A program made the position numbers and the translations under genes. A DNA stretch of 64,000 nt, taken from Motacilla alba alba. Taxonomy: Eukaryota > Chordata > Aves > Passeriformes > Motacillidae. Positions 1-10,507 of this stretch are shown here, in pieces (the first letter of the stretch is position 1; every line of letters begins with the position of its first letter). The notes below the pieces were generated by a model. The model saw nothing but the letters and a program-made list of their open reading frames with translations, made no database searches and was not told where the DNA came from. The DNA lies in assembly GCF_015832195.1 (NCBI RefSeq), contig NC_052028.1:4011501-4075500 (forward strand), written 5' to 3'.

Positions 1-256
1 TGTTGGGGGTGCAGGTTGTGTTGGGGGTGCAGGTTTTGGTGGGGATGCAGGTTTTGGTGGGGATGCAGGTTTTGGTGGGAATGCAGGTTTTGGTGGGGGT
101 GCAGGTTGTGTTGGGGCTGCAGGTTGTGTTGGGGCTGCAGGTTGTGTTGGGGCTGCAGGTTGTGTTGGGGGTGCAGGTTGTGTTGGGGGTGCAGGTTTTG
201 GTGGAGGTGCAGGTTGTGTTGGGGGTGCAGGTTGTGCTGGGATGCAGGTTTTGCTG
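1..256. repeat. 18-bp minisatellite, about 14 copies, cut by window start
   Basis: The stretch is a head-to-tail array of an 18-base unit close to TGTTGGGGGTGCAGGTTG. Variants alternate TGTTGG with TGGTGG and GGGGGTG with GGGGATG or GGGGCTG, so copies form local sub-blocks: three ATG-type copies together, then three CTG-type copies together. This is what repeated unequal exchange or slippage produces. The last unit (near 236-256) has lost a base and decays into unique sequence. The + strand is G/T-rich and the array continues off the left edge. Because 18 is a multiple of three, long ORFs with a six-residue repeat appear in more than one frame; these are by-products and not a protein. Confidence 0.93.
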
Positions 257-2435
257 GTTCAGGGCCGTGGACCAGGAGGGTTCCTCTCCATGCAGTCCAT
301 CCCTGTTCATGCAGATGAGCTGCCAATGGCCCTCGTTTTTAAAGAGCTGGATAAGCAATCCAGGAGGAGGAGGAGACCTTTGTGTGTGTGTTTGAATGGT
401 CACTCTCTGCCTCGTGGGACTCCCTCATTGTACAGCTGTTTTATTGCTTTTAGAAGGGACCTTAACCACTTCATCTAACTGTGACCCCTTTCCAAAAGAG
501 TGACCTTTGAGTCACCTTAGATGGTGACAACTCTTTTCTCACTGCTCTTGCTTTTTGTGACCATCCACTGACCCAGTAAGTGCTCTTGCAATGGAGTCTA
601 GGAAGGATTTAAAGACTTTTAAAGCCTTTTGATAAAAATTGCTGTTTAAATTTGATCTTGGGAAATTTTTGCAGAGCACTGATGGAATTTTTACCTCCTG
701 TTAAAATTTGCTACCACAAACTTACATTAACATTTAATCTGAAGAAACATTTCAGTACTGTGCATTTGTTAGTTGCTCTTCAAATGAAATTGTAGAGGAA
801 GTTTGGAGAGATACTAATCACTATTTATCAGTTTGTTTGTTTTCAGTTTCCGTGAAGTTTCTTATTACAAATCTAAATTTACTCTAGCACTAGCAGTGAT
901 GGTGTTTCATATTGCAGGAATTTACTTCTTGACTTGCTTAGTATGTGAGATGCCACATATGGTGTTTTTCATTTGGGGGACCATCTTGTGAATCTGAAGG
1001 ATAAATATGTATTTATTACAGCACTTAATATTTCTTTAAAGACCAAAGCTGAAAATTGGCTTTTAATTACAGTAAATTTAGTTTTATTACCGAAAATGAT
1101 GACTTACCTTTCAGTATAATTAGCCCTTTTTTCTGGAACTCTCTTTTCCCCAGAGCAGTATGTATAGCCCTTTAATGCTTATTTAATGATGGCAGGTTGG
1201 GATATAATTATTCAGCCACTGAGCTTTTGAACTGTTGCTGTAAAAATAATAACATGATTAGCTTTTATGTTAATGTCCAAAGCTGGTGGTTTGTTTTATG
1301 AGTAGTTATGTTGGTAGTGTTTTGGTACAGAAAAAAAATGCTTCATGGCAGTACCCCAGCTGTGCTTGGAGCTGTTTCACAGAGAGCAGTTGTGGAAAAT
1401 ACAGAGCAACAGGGCTGGCTTTGAGTATGTGGAGGAGCCTGTGCATGAAATCTGTTACTTCTTCTGTTTAATTCATGTAGGTGATTGGCAACTCATTTTT
1501 CAATTCACAATTAATAAGAGTAATGAAAATAAGCATAGAGCTTACTTGCTTATAAAATAATTCTAGGAATTAATAGTGGGCACATGCAAAGTTGCATAGA
1601 GTCACCACCAGGTTTGTGTGAATTTCTGCTTTATTGACAGTGAAATTAGTGATGTTATGTAGTGGCATTACACCTGTGGTGGGTTGGCTGCTCACACTGC
1701 CCCTCCTCACAGCACTGAGGTGAAAGCAGCATCTACTCCAGCACCTCCTTCCCTGTCTCATTCTCCAGCTTGGCTGCTCCCAGGGCTGTTTCTCACAGCT
1801 TTTCCCTCACCCCCTACTGCCTGGCACCTCTGTGCCCTTTCTCAGGTGCCCTCTGACAGGGGCACCAGGAGCTGCAAGGGCAGGCTCAGCTGTGGAGCCC
1901 GTGGAAGCAGCCAGAACTGCCCTGGCCTCTTCCCACAGCAGCTTCCCTGGCAGAGCTGGGCACCAACACCCGTAGCCAAACTGAAGGGATCTCCTGGATT
2001 GTTGAATTTAGCGCTTGGAATGGCAGGCTAACATGTTTAGCTCTGAAGATCTGTAAGAATTTTATTCTGTAATTTTCGGACACCCTAAAGAGATTGAATG
2101 TACCCGGGGCCTCTTGCAAAAGACCAGAGGCAGCAACCCCAGCCTGTCCCAGGAAATGTCTTTATTTTCCCTGCCTTCCTTAGCATGTTCCAAATGCCAA
2201 AGAATCTGGTCTGTGGAATCCCAAGGCAGCCCAGGGAAGGGGATGGTGACTCACTCTTCAGTTCTTGCCCACTGACCTGGAAAAAAGCATTTCCTCCCTC
2301 CAGATCTGTCCGTGGGGAAGCTCATGACCAGACTGGAGCCCTTGGATGTCATTATCAGGAGACATGTCTCACTGTGTCTGCCGTCTCTGAATGGCTGTGT
2401 CAATCTGTAATGCCTCTGGCTGCAGTGAATCCCAC

Positions 2436-2519
2436 CCTCCTCCTCCTCCTCCTCCTCCTCCTCCTCCTCCTCCTCCTCCTCCTCCTCCTCCTCCTCCTCC
2501 TCCTCCTCCTCCTTCTCCT
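2436..2519. repeat. (TCC)n / (GGA)n microsatellite
   Basis: About 25 uninterrupted CTC/TCC triplets are followed by one interruption (CTTCTCC) before unique sequence. One strand is pure pyrimidine and the other pure purine, with mirror symmetry, which is the composition known to adopt triplex (H-DNA) structures. The length and purity suggest a young, probably length-variable locus. Poly-Leu, poly-Pro, poly-Gly and poly-Arg ORFs arise here only because the unit is three bases long. Confidence 0.96.
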
Positions 2520-5500
2520 AAGGAGAGCAGCTTCAGTGCCAAGGCAGGGACAGCCCTGTGCTGCTGCAGCAGGATGCAGACAGGGGGGCAGAAACAAAGA
2601 CAAACATGCAAGCAAGAAAAATCATGTAGTATTTAAAACTCCTTTTCAAACAACAGTAAATCAAAGCCCAAGGACTGAGTAGTCTTAAACTATTTCTGTT
2701 CCTTCCATAACTTCATCAAACTTCATCGTGGAGCAGTCCAGGATGGATCACCTGTTTGGAACTGAACTCCCTTCACTGGCTCACAATTGATCATGACCAT
2801 TATCTATCTTTTAACCTTGTGCAGGTGGCATCCTTTCACTTAAATATTTTATGTTCCCCTTCATTTTTATGCTTGAATATATTTATAAGTTCACTGTATT
2901 ATTTCTGGACCTATTTTTAAATGTCACTTCATGTGCACCTTCAAGAGTGCTGATACAAATTGTGGAGTTGGCATTAATGAGGTGACTGTGCATGGGCACC
3001 ATTTGAGCTGCAGGAGCACTGCATCTTTTAAGACCTTCTGTTAGAATTTTTTGAGTCTTTGGAAGAGCAGGCAGTGTCCAAAGCCAGAGAACCAAATGCA
3101 CACTAGTATCCTTCCTTGTGGTGCAGTAGTTAGAAAGTAAATTCTACCTGCTTTAAGGTGAACATGTCTGTGTTGACAGGGTTGGAGAAACACCTTGGAA
3201 AAAAGGCTCAGAGTGGGCACAGGGCATAAGAGATATTTTCTACCCCTCCTTTGGAAGGTTTAGGTGGAGTAAATTTCCCTGAGAGAAAAACACTTTTGTC
3301 ATAGTTTTATAGACTTCAGTTGTCTCACAGGTTCTGTTTTATTAATCCTTCAGAAGAAAAAATTCACCTGCTCAGCCTCAGTTGTTATGGTTGAGGCTGC
3401 TTCTTTGTTCTACTTTTTTTCATTTTTCTTAGTTGATTTTTCTTATTCCATATAATTGTGGCACTATTATTGTTAATTAAATAATTGCAATATTAGTGCT
3501 TTTAGGATAAGGCAGTGTGAAGTAAGGTCTGATTTTCAGTGGTGTTACTTTACTGATAGTTTGTGAAACTAAGTAGGATTTTGTAGAATAAAGTGGGCTT
3601 CATTCATTAAGCCAGACTTTCCTTTCAGTGTAGTGGATATTTCCAGTTTTATTCTTTGACATTTATTTGTAAACTGATTAGTGTTGACTTTTGCCATACA
3701 GAACTGTTGTGCTTATGTGCCATGAATTTTTAACAGATAAATTTACTCTTTGGGAATGTTCAGCAAAGCAGAGAACTTGAATCAAATAATGAACATTCAT
3801 GACTGGCAACTTTTTGCATACCATGAACTCAATGCTATTAACATCATTTAGGGGCTTAAGTTACTAATCATAAATCTTAAAGCTGTGCTCAGCAAATAGC
3901 TGTTGAACAACCATAGATGGAAATATTTGCTTAAACCATTTGCTGTAAATTTGTTTAGCATAAACAAATTCGTACAAATTCTGTCCATTAGAGGGCTATT
4001 TGCCCTCAATAAGGAATGTTAATTTTGCATATGGTCAGTTGTGGTTCCCTTGCCCATCTCTCTCTGCAGGACTCTGAGCTCAAATGTCCCTTTAAACTGG
4101 GATGCAAACATCAATCAGGAGCAACATCTGCTTTAGGTGTTGTGGAATAAATTAGTTCATATCACTGGCAATCTAGTGCAAACTACAGTTCATGCAGTAG
4201 GAATTGATTTCAGATATCCCAGCATGATCAGAACTTCCGATGGGTTATTTAATTAAACCCAAAAAGGTCATGCTATATCCATGGATCTGCAATACTTGTA
4301 GTGTTTTGTTTATTGATCAATAATTTTGTGTCTGATATACTTCAAATGATGTAAAGTCAGCACAGGTTTTTAACCAGGAAGTCCTGTCAGATTTATCTTA
4401 AAATCCATTGACATGTTTTACAAATAACTAACATTTTACTGGTGGAAAGGAGCTGCTGCAGAGGTGATTGGATAGGTGAGGAGGTAATAAAACACACTGC
4501 TTAGTGTGCTGTAATTGGGTGTCAGTGCAAATGAGATTATTTCGTTTATTTAGTAATTGCAAAATTTATTTTAGATGCCTGTGACATTTAAACTGTTCAT
4601 TTATACACCATAACAATTCTATTCTAATTGTAATATTACTCTGTTTGCTGCTTTTAAAAGAGGCCAATGAGGAACTTACTTGGAAAAAGCATTTGAGTTC
4701 TCCGTAAACTTCTGGGTCCTAAGTCTCCCCTCTCTTTTCTCTTTTCCCCTAACCCAAAGTCTGAGGCTGTAAATTGAGGAGGTGCCAGATATTAACTACC
4801 ATAGTTATTGACACTGTCATTCCACTGCATCAGGTAAAAAAAGCATAGTAATTTTTCTTAATCATGCTCCTACCCTGGCTTCCACATTTTGTTAGTGCTT
4901 TTCTTTTACCAAAATGTATGATTGAGTTGATGATTTTTTTTTCTCAGAGAAAAATATAATTAACATGGTGGAGAGCTAGAGCTACCATGTATTATAAAAA
5001 ATTTGCAATGGCAAGATGACAGATTGTGAAAACAACTTGAGAAGGAGAATAATGTAAATGTAGCTGATTTGTCAGTGGCCATTTCCTTCTGCTGCAGCCA
5101 TGCTGTGAGGAGTTTACTACGCTTGTGAAGGACACAAAGAGAAATCTTGAAATATTTCTGCCTTTCCTGTGTCTTTTCTTTTGAAAAAGAATTGGCAGCA
5201 AAAGGAAAATTCATTTTTAGGTTTCAGATACCCTTCTTTACAGGCTGTGTTGCATCAGGACCCTTGATCATCTGCATGCTTATAACTCTGCAAACCTATG
5301 CAAGTCATAGCCAAATTTTAATAACTTTATATTCCATATCCTACTTAGACTTGTTTTCTTGACCAGTCTTTTTTTTAAACAGTTCTCCACAACAATACAA
5401 ACATCAAACTGATTAAACTCCCTTGGATTTTTTTTTTTGTGATTTAATTCTATAGATCTGCAAACAATGGATCCTCATTGAAGTGAAGCCATTAAATCCA

Positions 5501-5776
5501 AATCAGATTTGAAATTTCTGTTTCTAATGTTATTCAAGAAACATTCACCTTAACAGATGATTTTTTGCGTGAGAGCTGATGGACCATGTGCTGGATGCCT
5601 GTTGAGTGTGCATGTGCAATACAGTATTTTGTTCTTTGCAAAGCAAAAACATAAATAAAAGTATTTATTCAGGATAACAGCAATTTATACACAAAGTCTT
5701 TTTATCATTAAAAAGCTTATAAACTTACAGTCTAGATCTACTTTTGCTTATGAAGAAGATAGAAATGTGCTTGTTG

Positions 5777-5878
5777 TGCCTTGGGGACATGGTTTGGAGG
5801 TGGACCTGGCAGTGCTGTGTTGATGGCTGGACTCAGTGCTCTTGGAGGTCTTTTCCAGCTTTAATGATTCTCTGACTC
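5777..5878 (+). mobile_element. CR1 LINE 3' end fragment
   Basis: The sequence from the GGGGACATGGTTT-like start, through the GGTGGACCTGGCAGTGCTG-like block and TGGCTGGACTCAGTGCTCTT, to GGTCTTTTCCAGC and a decayed ATGATTCT terminus follows the order of the 3' untranslated end of a common avian CR1 subfamily. It is a short 5'-truncated copy, as is usual for CR1. The match is from memory of the family pattern and was not aligned; divergence looks moderate. Confidence 0.72.
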
Positions 5879-6879
5879 TACTGCTGCTACCTGCTTTTTG
5901 TTCCACAAAGACTTATTTCTATATTTTCTCCTTTTTCAGGCTGCTTTATCCAAGCCCCCCTTGCGTGCCCTGCCTTTCCTAGCACTCTGCAGTGCTGCAT
6001 CACCCCAGCTGGGCGGTGCTGGGCTGAGCTCCTCTGACCCTGCTGCTGTGGGTTTAGCTGCAGAGGTGTCAGCAGCAGACTCTTAGAGCTCCACCTGGCC
6101 CTACATCAGCTTTTGTGAGGCTGTGCCCTAACGAAAAGAGGGTGTGCTACTGTTTCTCCAACCCACAGTGATAAGTTGTGGTGTTATAACCATACAAAAT
6201 GCATTTTTCCCCTGCTGCAAAGCCTCTGCAGAAAGCACATCAGACCTGGAGATGTTAACGGTTGTGTGGAAGATTTGACCTTGTTGCCAACTCTTTATCT
6301 CTCAGAGAACAAGGATTGCTCTGAAGTTTCTTCCGAATTTGATAATTTCTCCCTGTCCCTAAAAGCTTGCAGCAGCTCGTTTGCACTCACTCGTCCTTCA
6401 TTTTGTTTTGGCCATTTTTCCAGAGGGTAGGCAGGCAAAGTGTAAAATGTTGGTGATCAGGGCCAAGAACAAACCTCTTGTTCTTACACAAACACAACAG
6501 AGAGGTGTGTGCCTTTTGAGGCAATAAACTACTTTTGGAAGTAGTCACAATTAAAGTCCTACAGAAACCTTAGACTCCATGAAAGACAAAGCTGGCAGTG
6601 CTGTTGTGCAGATTTCTGTTAATTTTGCAGGAATTCTAATAACTGACAGTGGTAGTATGTGTGCCCTGCATTTCTATGGCCAGAAAACAAACCCAAGAGA
6701 GCTGCTTGTCCTGGCTGTTGTACATGTACATGTTTAATTAGTGACATTGTTTTTTCCTCTTTAGTTCAAATAGCTACCACTTAACTACTGTGTTAAATGC
6801 ATGGTCACATGTATAGACTGTGTTAAGCCAATAATAAGATTTTGAAACTGGAAAAAAAAAATCAAAGTTCAGGCTGCTT

Positions 6880-6960
6880 AATAAATATGAATTTGTTTCT
6901 TTGGACCATATGCATATGGATTTGGATTTTAATTACATTATTGAATTCTTTCTACATTAG
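6880..6960. other. AT-rich block with 14-bp perfect palindrome (unassigned)
   Basis: The block contains CCATATGCATATGG at 6906-6919, a perfect 14-base inverted repeat. It is followed within 20 bases by TTTTAATTACATTATTGAATTC, which carries a TAATTA homeodomain-type core. The palindrome includes an ATGCAT core of the kind POU factors can bind. This is a visual pattern only; nothing in the sequence proves regulatory activity. Confidence 0.2.
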
Positions 6961-9075
6961 TTTTTTAGCCCAGATGATTCTCCAGGGGGACACTAAAATG
7001 GTCCCTGTCATGAGATGAAAAACTCATGATGGAAAACTCCTTACCTGCAGCTGTCAAGGTGATTGGAGAGTGGACTATAAATGAGAGGGTATTTTAGCAG
7101 AGAGAAAGGGTCATTAGGATCATCTCATGGTGGAAGCAGCTGCCCACTCTCATAAAGAATGTATTTGACCCCTGCCCATGCACAAATTTCCTGTGAGATC
7201 CATTTATTTCTGCATGGTCACTACCTCTTCAAATCTAACTTCTGGATGCCTGGATTGGAGCTCTGAGGTCTGGACTGTCAAAATGCAGCCACTCAGAGCT
7301 CTGATTAACATCAATGTTAATTTGTTCATCTAGGAAACCCAGAGTTTTCTTCTGGTGTCCTGACAGAAAGTCAGGTGATCAACCAATGAAAATATTTCAA
7401 ACCTAGTATTTGAATTTGGCAATGTTTTGCCCACAATTGAAATGGAGATTTTATCCTGAAACTCAACATTATATTTTAATATAAGGCAGTTCTGTCATCC
7501 CTAGTTACAAAATAATATTTAAAGAGGATGACAGCGTGCTTGAACTTAAGGAAAGTCAGACAAATTGAAATTAATTCCCATCAGAATTCAACACCTTTCC
7601 AATGGAAGGAATGATTCCACAGTAATTGTGTTTTGCTTTCCAGGAGGGCTCCCTCTGCATGTGTAAAGTCACCTGCAGAAGTTTTCAGCTGATGTCCTTT
7701 CAAACTGTGTCTGCCTTTGAAAATAATGAGAGAAAAATTAGAGATGCCACTGCAATCTCTTTGGGATGTTGACTTTTCTGTGCTGTTTACAAGGTTGTGA
7801 AAGCAGGGAAAGCTTGTAGCTTTCTATACAAGCTGACACTGCTGTGCAGAGTTAAGAGCTAAACCAAGCAGGGATGGAGGCATAAATCAAGAGAGGAAAT
7901 TTATAGGAATGTTGTGTTTTTATAAAATTTCTAATTGTCCTAATGAAGATTGGACTGCAAGCTGGTGCAGTTGGTTTTTTTTTAACTTTTTGTCACTTGT
8001 AGTTAGAATACTTGAAAGTATTCATCATGGGTCTTTTCAAAGACAAAAAACCCCAAGAATGAACAGCTTTGTGAATAGTATTTTCACATTTTTGTATGTA
8101 TTTGTATTTTGACAACTATGATGTTTTTATTTTTCTACCCAAAAGGCCAATCTTTTACGATTTTTGTCACTTCTTACCAGCACAAGCCTTCACATTTAGC
8201 CATCTGTATCTCAGTATAAAGATACTTGAGGTTTCTTGTGTTCCATGTACTTTGGAAATATGACTCACTATAAATAAACCAATAACTGCTACATCTTGAT
8301 AACCTCAATTAGCATAGCAAACCCATTTTATCTATGGCTAAATGTATGCATATATCAAAACTTTAAATGTAGGAATCATAACCATTTGAGTAAAATTGAC
8401 ATAATTGCTACAGTTTCAAAAAATGTAATGACACTTAATTAAGCCTGAATCTAATGAATTGACTAGAATTTGTACAGAGCAATGTCCTCTTGCTACACCT
8501 TTGCTCTGTGTGTAGCATTGTGTCTTTGTGTCTAGCTTAAGCAAGGGTTTGAAGGTTTGAACTCATGTTTTTCTAAATCCTTTTTATGTTTCCATTAACT
8601 GCATTGTCTAATCTTAAAAAAAAATGGCTTTATATTCCCAGTCTTCACGCCATAGCAGGTTTCCTTATTTCAAAACCGTGAGTTGTCTCTGATGAGAGTC
8701 TTCTCTCAATATGTAAAAGTACTCAAGAAGTGTTTGTGTAATGGAAACTTCTAGACAAAGATAACTTTTGGAAATACTACTTGATCCTAAAGCTTGATTT
8801 AAAAATCTTTGAATGAATTGATATGGGTGAGCATGAAGGTGACCAAGGAAGTGTTCATGAGGGAAAGAGATTGATAGAGGGGAGAGTCTGAGGAGGACTA
8901 AGAACGCACCTTACATGTTTTCTCTGCAGTTGATTTGTAGAATAGTATATTCACTTTCAAATAAATTATTACTTTGTATAGTAAGAGGATCTGCAAAACT
9001 CAGAGCCTGATGCATTTTGTTGTTAAAGTCTCAGAACCATTTTTAAAACCATGGGATGTGTTCCTTGTGCCCCAG

Positions 9076-9217
9076 GCTCCCAGGCCGAGCCCCCGTCGTG
9101 CAGCGCCAGTTCCATCACCTGCCCCTCAGCCTGCACCTGCAGCAACAACGTCGTGGACTGCCGGGGAAGGGGCTTGACAGAGATCCCAGCCAACCTCCCC
9201 GAGGACATTTGGGAAAT
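9076..9217 (+). CDS. SLIT3: SLIT3 internal exon: N-terminal cap (LRRNT) of LRR domain 2
   Basis: The exon encodes the cysteine-rich cap that opens the second LRR domain of Slit, a secreted axon-guidance and angiogenesis ligand for Robo receptors. Reading ends in phase 2. The peptide runs [20 protein letters not shown], then [20 protein letters not shown], then PEDIWE. Five cysteines and the CxCSNNxVDCRGxGLxEIPxNLP signature are the Slit D2 LRRNT hallmark. The EPPSC start matches SLIT3 rather than the SLIT2 version of this segment. The donor is AAT|gtaagt. Two acceptor AGs lie 8 bases apart (exon start 9076 or 9084). I chose 9076 for its better pyrimidine context; the choice changes the incoming phase and only the first few residues. 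The Trp near the end of the exon sits where I recall smaller residues in mammalian orthologues. By comparison with the mammalian gene this is probably exon 9. Confidence 0.93.
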
Positions 9218-10039
9218 GTAAGTGCCAGTCTCATGCACAAATCTTTTCCATGTCTCTCCGTTTATATTCCATTTCACGGCCTCCTGTGTGGAAGAAAGGT
9301 GTATCTTTTACAAGCTATTCTAAGTAGTTGTTAGGTATATTGTAGTTGTCCTCTCTGATTTGTTCTTTTGATCTAAAGGCTCAAACAATTTTTAAATGTA
9401 AATTGAGATAGTTTGGTACTGTCCTCCCTTAAAGGAAGATAAAGTTCTTGGGGCCTTAAGTTCAGATTGTGTTTACATTTCACAAACCCAGAATTGCAGT
9501 TCTGTAATCAGTAAATAAAAATACACAATTCTTTCTTATTTCTAGTCAGTGATTTCCCCATGAGATGGAGGGACATCTTTTTAGCTTGGCAGGATGCATT
9601 TATAATGAATTAGAACATCAGAGCACATTGTCTCTGCTGATTTTACCTTCTGTATCTTGTCTTCCCCATTGTTATTTCTGGTTCTTTAACAGTTTTGTGA
9701 CTTGTGTTGTGGAAGCAGATGCTTGTTTTATAGACTTGTTTGCCGTTGCTACCTTTAGGAATTGGAACCATCTATTTCTGTGTCCATGACTTCATACTAC
9801 TGTGGTCCTGAAATACTGTTACATTAAACCATTTTACTTGTGGTCAGTCCACAGGCAATGCAGATCAATTATTTTCCTATTTAGGTTCTTGTAATACAGA
9901 GTTTTCTGACATCTAGCCAGCTTTTGCAGTCTACACAGTATAAATTCAAGTATTTGCATGGTCACTGGACTTATCCACTTGTTGCTGTAGAAATACTGGT
10001 ACACAGCAAAATTTACCATGATAAAGCATAAATTTGTAA

Positions 10040-10507
10040 GACTGTGTAATGTTCTGGGTTGGAAGCAATCCAAAAGACCATCTACCATGGATAGGAACAT
10101 CTTCCACTATCCCAAGTTGCTCCAAATTCCCTCCAGCCTGGCCTTGGACGCTTCCAGGGATGGGGCAGCCACAATTTCTCTGGGCAACCTCTGCCAGTGC
10201 CTCACCACCCTCACAGGAAAGAATCCCTTCCCAACATCCCATCTAACCCTGCCCTCTGGCAGTTTTAAGCCATTCCCCCTTGTCCTGTCACTCCAGCCCC
10301 TTGCCAAAGTCCCTCTCCAGCTCTCCTGGAGCCCCTTTAGGTACTTTCCCTTTAGGAAAAGGCTTTAAGGTTTTCCCAGAGCCTTCTCTTCCCCTCAGCT
10401 CTCCCAGCCTTTCTCAGTCGCAGGGGGGCTCCAGCCCTCTCCTTGTCTGTGTGCCCTCTCTGGACTTGCTCCAGCAGATCCATGTCCTTCTAATGCTCCT
10501 TGGGGCA
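10040..10507 (-). mobile_element. CR1 LINE 3' portion, antisense to SLIT3
   Basis: Read on the - strand this is a 5'-truncated CR1 retrotransposon. On the + strand it shows, in reverse-complement order, CTGGGTTGGAAG, the block about clustering of cases in 'GGATGGGGCAGCCACAA', 'CCTCTGCCAGTGCCTCACCA' and 'AAGAATCCCTTCC', then the 'CCATTCCCCCTTGTCCTGTC' block and the 'CTCCAGCAGATCCATGTCCT' block. These are the conserved landmarks of the CR1 C-terminal coding and 3' region in birds. The copy is long enough to be unmistakable but carries point changes and small indels, so no intact reverse transcriptase can be read. The LINE 3' end is at the left, near 10040. Confidence 0.9.

Larger units (their letters stand above)
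257..9075 (+). other. SLIT3: SLIT3 intron upstream of the D2 domain (partial)
   Basis: This is non-coding sequence between the minisatellite and the first recognised exon. I looked for the preceding Slit exon (the end of LRR domain 1, with its cysteine-rich cap) and did not see one, so the intron runs off the left edge. Contents I can name are a TCC-repeat tract at 2436-2519, a CR1 LINE end near 5777-5878 and an AT-rich block with a 14-base palindrome at 6906-6919. The rest (257-2430, 2520-5770, 5880-6880, 6960-9070) is ordinary AT-rich intron with short spurious ORFs and no recognisable gene, RNA or repeat. Confidence 0.8.

Noticed and set aside
3..395. 130-residue ORF with a VQVLVG-type repeat
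   Set aside because: It is the read-through of an 18-bp minisatellite whose unit is a multiple of three; several frames are open for the same reason, and the ORF has no splice or family support.
2098..2682. 194-residue ORF with poly-Leu, and overlapping poly-Pro, poly-Gly and poly-Arg ORFs
   Set aside because: All are produced by the TCC triplet tract; flanking residues match no family and there is no exon structure.
10018..10368. ORFs on both strands in the 10-kb region
   Set aside because: They lie within a truncated antisense CR1 copy, with no continuous reverse transcriptase reading frame left.
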